A stretch of 64,000 nucleotides of DNA. Origin: Clostridiaceae bacterium Marseille-Q4145. GTDB lineage: Bacteria > Bacillota > Clostridia > Lachnospirales > Lachnospiraceae. The stretch covers positions 310,001-374,000 of the forward strand of contig JAGTTP010000002.1 of NCBI GenBank assembly GCA_018223365.1. The letters run 5' to 3'. Under the pieces are notes generated by a model that saw nothing but the letters and a program-made list of their open reading frames with translations, had not been told where the DNA came from and did no database searches. Numbering within the stretch: the stretch's first letter is position 1; every line of letters begins with the position of its first letter. The translations under genes were made by a program, and so were the position numbers. Below, piece after piece: positions 60,613 through 64,000 of this stretch.

Positions 60613-60656
60613 CAAAAAAAGTTCCGATCCGCAAAAAATCTGCGGGCCGGAACCTT
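60613..60656 (-). terminator. Terminator after the decarboxylase operon
   Basis: AGTTCCG-AT-CCGC (60620-60632) pairs with GCGG-GC-CGGAACCT (60642-60655), T-run on the minus strand at 60613-60619. It lies 14 bases after the oadA stop. Confidence 0.85.
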
Positions 60657-60669
60657 TCAGTTTCAATAA

Positions 60670-62082
60670 TTATACCGGATAAGCTCCGTTTTTAGTATCT
60701 GCAACGTTTGCATCTACTTTGGTCTGCTGTGCTTCTCTATATTTGAAGAAGTCAGTAGCAACCTGCGGGAACAGTGCATAGGACAGAACATCCTCATCCT
60801 GCTGTTTGTATTTCTCCATCTCAGCTTCCAGCTTCGGCAGCTCGTTGCCGATCAGGTCTGCCGGACGACAGGTAATGATCTCGCTGTCTCCGATGCACTT
60901 CTTCTGTACTTCCGGATTGAACGGTTTTACAGTCTTTCCGTACTTTCCGGAAAGAACGTCTTTGGTCTCTTTGGTTACCATCTTGTAACGCTCACCCATG
61001 ATAACATTGAATACTGCCTGAGTACCAACAATCTGAGAAGACGGAGTAACCAGCGGGCACTCACCAAGGTCTTTACGTACACGCGGAACCTCTTCCAGTA
61101 CGTCGTAGAACTTATCTTCTGCATGCTGCTCTTTCAGCTGGGAAGTCAGGTTGGAAAGCATACCACCCGGTACCTGATACAGAAGAGTCTTAATGTTAAC
61201 ACCAAGGTTCTTCGGATTCAGCAGACCGCTGTCCAGAGCCTCATCACGCATCGGTCTGAAGTAGTCAGCAATCTCAGCCAGAAGCTTCTGATCATAACCG
61301 GTATCGTAGGGAGTTCCTTTGAAAGTCTCAACCATAACCTCAGTTGCCGGCTGGGAAGTTCCCAGAGCAAACGGGGACATTGCACAGTCGATGACATCTA
61401 CACCAGCCTCAACAGCTTTCAGATAAGTCATGGAAGCAACACCGGAGGTGTAATGAGTATGCAGCTGAATCGGAATATCAACGGTCTCTTTCAGTGCTTT
61501 TACAAGCTCAGTTGCTTTGTAGGGCAGAAGCAGACCAGCCATATCCTTGATACAGATGGAGTTTGCACCCATCTCTTCGATCTGTTTTGCCATGGAAGTC
61601 CAGTACTCCAGAGTGTAAGCATCTCCTAAAGTATAGGAAAGAGCTACCTGCGCATGTCCTCCCTCTTTGTTAGATGCCTTAACAGCGGTCTGCAGGTTAC
61701 GCAGGTCGTTCAGGCAATCAAAAATACGGATAATATCAATTCCGTTTGCAATAGATTTCTGTACGAAATACTCTACTACATCATCACCATACGGACGATA
61801 TCCCAGGATATTCTGTCCACGGAACAGCATCTGCAGTTTGGTTTTCTTTGCTCTTGCACGGATTTTACGAAGTCTGTCCCACGGATCCTCTTTCAGGAAA
61901 CGTAAGGATGCATCGAAAGTAGCTCCGCCCCAGCACTCCAGAGAATGATATCCAACATCATCCAGTTTCTCGATGATCGGAAGCATCTGCTCAGTGCTCA
62001 TACGGGTAGCGATCAGAGACTGATGTGCATCACGCAGAATAGTCTCTGTTATTTTAATCGGCTTTTTAGCGATTTCTGTCAT
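60670..62082 (-). CDS. oadA: Oxaloacetate decarboxylase alpha subunit (carboxyltransferase)
   Basis: 470 residues. The carboxyltransferase TIM barrel moves CO2 from oxaloacetate (or another carboxylic acid) to biotin: ETILRDAHQSLIATRMST, LECWGGATFDASLRFLKEDPW, MLFRGQNILGYRPYGDD, the metal site IQLHTHYTSG and the Lys/Met region of SICIKDMAGLL. It ends in the conserved domain and lacks a C-terminal biotinyl domain; the carrier is the separate gene at 63302. AGGAGGAA precedes the ATG. It closes the operon. The substrate could also be pyruvate carboxylase-like; the beta/gamma partners favour sodium-pumping decarboxylase. Confidence 0.93.
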   Translation of the reverse strand: MTEIAKKPIKITETILRDAHQSLIATRMSTEQMLPIIEKLDDVGYHSLECWGGATFDASLRFLKEDPWDRLRKIRARAKKTKLQMLFRGQNILGYRPYGDDVVEYFVQKSIANGIDIIRIFDCLNDLRNLQTAVKASNKEGGHAQVALSYTLGDAYTLEYWTSMAKQIEEMGANSICIKDMAGLLLPYKATELVKALKETVDIPIQLHTHYTSGVASMTYLKAVEAGVDVIDCAMSPFALGTSQPATEVMVETFKGTPYDTGYDQKLLAEIADYFRPMRDEALDSGLLNPKNLGVNIKTLLYQVPGGMLSNLTSQLKEQHAEDKFYDVLEEVPRVRKDLGECPLVTPSSQIVGTQAVFNVIMGERYKMVTKETKDVLSGKYGKTVKPFNPEVQKKCIGDSEIITCRPADLIGNELPKLEAEMEKYKQQDEDVLSYALFPQVATDFFKYREAQQTKVDANVADTKNGAYPV

Positions 62083-62123
62083 TTTATGATTCCTCCTACA
62101 TAATATTCACTTCAGTCAGCAGC

Positions 62124-63275
62124 TTAGAATACTCCAAAGATAGCCATGAAGGTACCTGCAGCAACTGCAGTACCGATAACTCCTGCTACGTTCGGTCCCA
62201 TTGCGTGCATCAGAAGGAAGTTGGTCGGGTCTGCCTCAGCACCAACCTTCTGGGATACACGTGCTGCCATCGGTACTGCAGATACACCTGCGGAACCGAT
62301 CAGCGGGTTTACCTTTCCTCCCGTCAGCTTGCACATCAGTTTACCGAACAGAACGCCTGCTGCGGTACCAAATGCAAATGCAACCAGACCAAGAGCAACG
62401 ATTTTCAGTGTATCAGCATTTAGGAATGCCTCTGCACTGGTGGTAGCTCCTACGGAAGTACCAAGGAGAATAACAACGATGTACATCAGAGCGTTGGATG
62501 CAGTGTCAGTCAGCTGACGAACAACACCGCTCTCACGGAACAGGTTACCCAGCATCAGCATACCAACCAGCGGAGCTGTGGTAGGCAGAATCAGGGAAAT
62601 GATAATCGTAACGATGATCGGGAACAGAATTTTTTCCAGTTTGGAAACCGGACGAAGCTGCTCCATCTTGATCTTACGCTCTTTCTCAGTCGTCAGGAAT
62701 TTCATAATAGGTGGCTGGATAACCGGCACCAGAGACATATAGGAATATGCCGCTACTGCGATAGGTCCCATGATCGCCGTCTGCTGCAGTTTACCTGCCA
62801 GGAAGATAGAGGTCGGGCCGTCAGCACCTCCAATGATGGAGATGGCTGCAGCTGCCTTATCAGAGAATCCAAGAAGCATAGCTCCCAGATAAGCTGCGAA
62901 AATACCAAACTGTGCTGCTGCACCCAGAAGGAAACTCTTCGGGTTAGCGATCAGCGGACCGAAGTCAGTCATGGCACCTACGCCCATGAAAATCAAGGAC
63001 GGAAGAATTGCCCACTCATCCAGTTTGTAGAAATAGTAGAGAAGACCGCCGACTCCGTTGGCAGAATCCTCAAAGGAAAGCATAATGTCAGGATAAATAT
63101 TTACCAGCAGCATACCAAAAGAAATCGGAACCAGCAGAAGCGGCTCGAATTCTTTGGCAATAGCCAGATAAAGGAACACACACGCAACCAGAATCATGAC
63201 ATAATTGCCCCATGTCAGGTTGAAAAATGCTGTCTGATGCAGGAGATTCCCTAAAGTATCAGCAATGTAGCTCAT
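62124..63275 (-). CDS. oadB: Sodium-translocating decarboxylase beta subunit
   Basis: 383 residues with about nine to ten membrane helices. Family landmarks: LLLVPISFGMLLVNIYPD, GGLLYYFYKLDEWAILPSLIFMGVGAMTDFGP, ISIIGGADGPTSIF (the conserved Asp needed for sodium-coupled decarboxylation), and NPLIGSAGVSAVPMAARV. It decarboxylates carboxybiotin and pumps sodium out. It lies between the biotin carrier gene and oadA. Confidence 0.95.
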   Translation of the reverse strand: MSYIADTLGNLLHQTAFFNLTWGNYVMILVACVFLYLAIAKEFEPLLLVPISFGMLLVNIYPDIMLSFEDSANGVGGLLYYFYKLDEWAILPSLIFMGVGAMTDFGPLIANPKSFLLGAAAQFGIFAAYLGAMLLGFSDKAAAAISIIGGADGPTSIFLAGKLQQTAIMGPIAVAAYSYMSLVPVIQPPIMKFLTTEKERKIKMEQLRPVSKLEKILFPIIVTIIISLILPTTAPLVGMLMLGNLFRESGVVRQLTDTASNALMYIVVILLGTSVGATTSAEAFLNADTLKIVALGLVAFAFGTAAGVLFGKLMCKLTGGKVNPLIGSAGVSAVPMAARVSQKVGAEADPTNFLLMHAMGPNVAGVIGTAVAAGTFMAIFGVF

Positions 63276-63301
63276 GTTGTAACCTCCAATGATTTATTGT
63301 C

Positions 63302-63676
63302 TTAGTTCATAGTAGCCAATACGTCACCGGATTCTACAGCATCACCAACTGCAACATTGATGCTGGCAACAGTTCCATCTTCCGGAGCTACTACCGGGAT
63401 CTCCATCTTCATAGCTTCCAGGATTACGATCGGATCACCAGCTTTTACAGATGCACCTGCATTAGCCTCAATCTTGAATACTTTACCCGGAACGGAAGCA
63501 GTTACTTCAACGGATCCAGCTGCTGCAGCCGGTGCTGCCGGAGCTGCTGCCGGTGCCGGAGCTGCTTTCGGTGCTGCCTTCGGAGCTGCTGCACGTACAG
63601 GAGCGCTTCCTGCGCCACCCTCTTCTACGCTTACTTCATATACAGTGCCATTTACGGTAATAGTATAATTCTTCAT
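63302..63676 (-). CDS. Biotin carboxyl carrier protein of the decarboxylase
   Basis: 124 residues: N-terminal lead KNYTITVNGTVYEVSVEEG, an Ala/Pro-rich flexible linker (about 22-53), then a biotinyl domain with Lys90 in EAMKMEIPV. It carries CO2 from the alpha to the beta subunit. In K. pneumoniae OadA this domain is fused to the alpha subunit; here it is separate, as in many Firmicutes. Good Shine-Dalgarno (AGGAGG). Confidence 0.95.
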   Translation of the reverse strand: MKNYTITVNGTVYEVSVEEGGAGSAPVRAAAPKAAPKAAPAPAAAPAAPAAAAGSVEVTASVPGKVFKIEANAGASVKAGDPIVILEAMKMEIPVVAPEDGTVASINVAVGDAVESGDVLATMN

Positions 63677-63699
63677 TTTTCAATTCCTCCTATATTCCA

Positions 63700-64000
63700 C
63701 TAAGCTCTTTTCCATTTTGCAGAATCCGCACGTCTGATGGAACGTACAACGAATCCATCGGAAGAGCTTCCGGTGTATGCACAGATTGCTGCGGTGATTG
63801 CTGCTACCAGCTCGCCCTCATCAACTGTCTCTTCTTCAACAGCTGCAGGCTGTGCTGCTTCTTTTGCAGGAGCTGCTGCCGGAGCCGGAGCTGCTGCTTT
63901 TTCGTCCTCTTTCTTTTTGCCGAACTTCTTCTGGATTACCGGAATGAAGTTAAAGCAGTAGATAATCAGACTAATGAAAATCAATACACTGAATACGGTA
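63700..64000 (-). CDS. OadG-like gamma subunit of the decarboxylase, C-terminal part
   Basis: The frame runs off the right edge; 100 codons are visible. A membrane helix (VFSVLIFISLIIYCFNFIPV) is followed by a Lys-rich KKFGKKKEDEK, an Ala/Pro/Glu linker and a C-terminal domain with AAITAAICAYTG and VVRSIRRADSAKWKRA. This is the OadG/gamma layout, anchoring the alpha subunit to the membrane. It is the first of the four decarboxylase genes seen. The true start lies outside the window (TTG at 63984 is not the start, since the helix continues upstream). Confidence 0.88.
   Translation of the reverse strand, partial: TVFSVLIFISLIIYCFNFIPVIQKKFGKKKEDEKAAAPAPAAAPAKEAAQPAAVEEETVDEGELVAAITAAICAYTGSSSDGFVVRSIRRADSAKWKRA

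Overview
The window looks like a chromosome segment of a spore-forming, strictly anaerobic Firmicute, most likely a gut Lachnospiraceae (Blautia/Dorea/Mediterraneibacter-like; genus inferred, not proven). Pointers are sporulation and germination genes (SpoVAF-type GerA protein, GerW/YtfJ), anaerobic NrdG, a sodium-pumping biotin decarboxylase, the fatty acid kinase FakA next to an Asp23/Gls24 protein, DUF5688, and a tryptophan T-box leader. Nearly every gene is on the minus strand; the plus-strand exceptions are the germination gene, an IS110 transposase, a 48-residue membrane protein and a hydroxyisobutyrate dehydrogenase-like gene.

Layout. 1-2.3 kb: hemB (cut by the window edge), precorrin-2 dehydrogenase and a divergent SpoVAF gene. 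2.3-12 kb: Cof phosphatase, polyphosphate kinase and exopolyphosphatase, dUTPase, nrdG, short CinA, PgsA, RimO and an alanine/sodium symporter. 12-21.6 kb: a five-gene operon of A24 prepilin peptidase, PP2C phosphatase, transmembrane Ser/Thr kinase, small membrane protein and a 2057-residue Ig-repeat surface protein. 21.8-25 kb: tryptophan-type ABC transporter under a T-box. 25-29.4 kb: a repeat coiled-coil protein, Nudix, YqeY, CBS protein, cardiolipin synthase and MscS channel. 29.45-31 kb: an IS110 element with a structured 5' non-coding region that could be its bridge RNA. 31-38 kb: LigA, RluF-type pseudouridine synthase, SH3 protein, tRNA-Arg(CCG), a structured inverted-repeat element, DUF5688, RNase HI and a metallo-beta-lactamase-fold protein. 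38-43 kb: FakA, Gls24, L28, GerW, DUF2953 and Nudix. 43-53 kb: PBP, FtsW, U32, ZapA, RuvBA, NusG-II, DnaJ-like, NiaR and YitT. 53-56 kb: dehydrogenase and a group II intron placed directly after the rpsA terminator. 56-60.6 kb: rpsA, ispH, cmk, yhiN and aroK. 60.6-64 kb: decarboxylase subunits alpha, beta, biotin carrier and gamma.

Most of the window is housekeeping. The parts most worth a second look are: the kinase/phosphatase/prepilin-peptidase/giant-adhesin operon; the IS110 5' region; two sites where a terminator hairpin shares its bases with the next gene's promoter (yhiN and rimO), so that transcripts starting there escape the hairpin; the 145-bp structured inverted-repeat element after tRNA-Arg; and the group II intron with an atypical first base. 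All functional statements rest on reading motifs by eye; no search was run.
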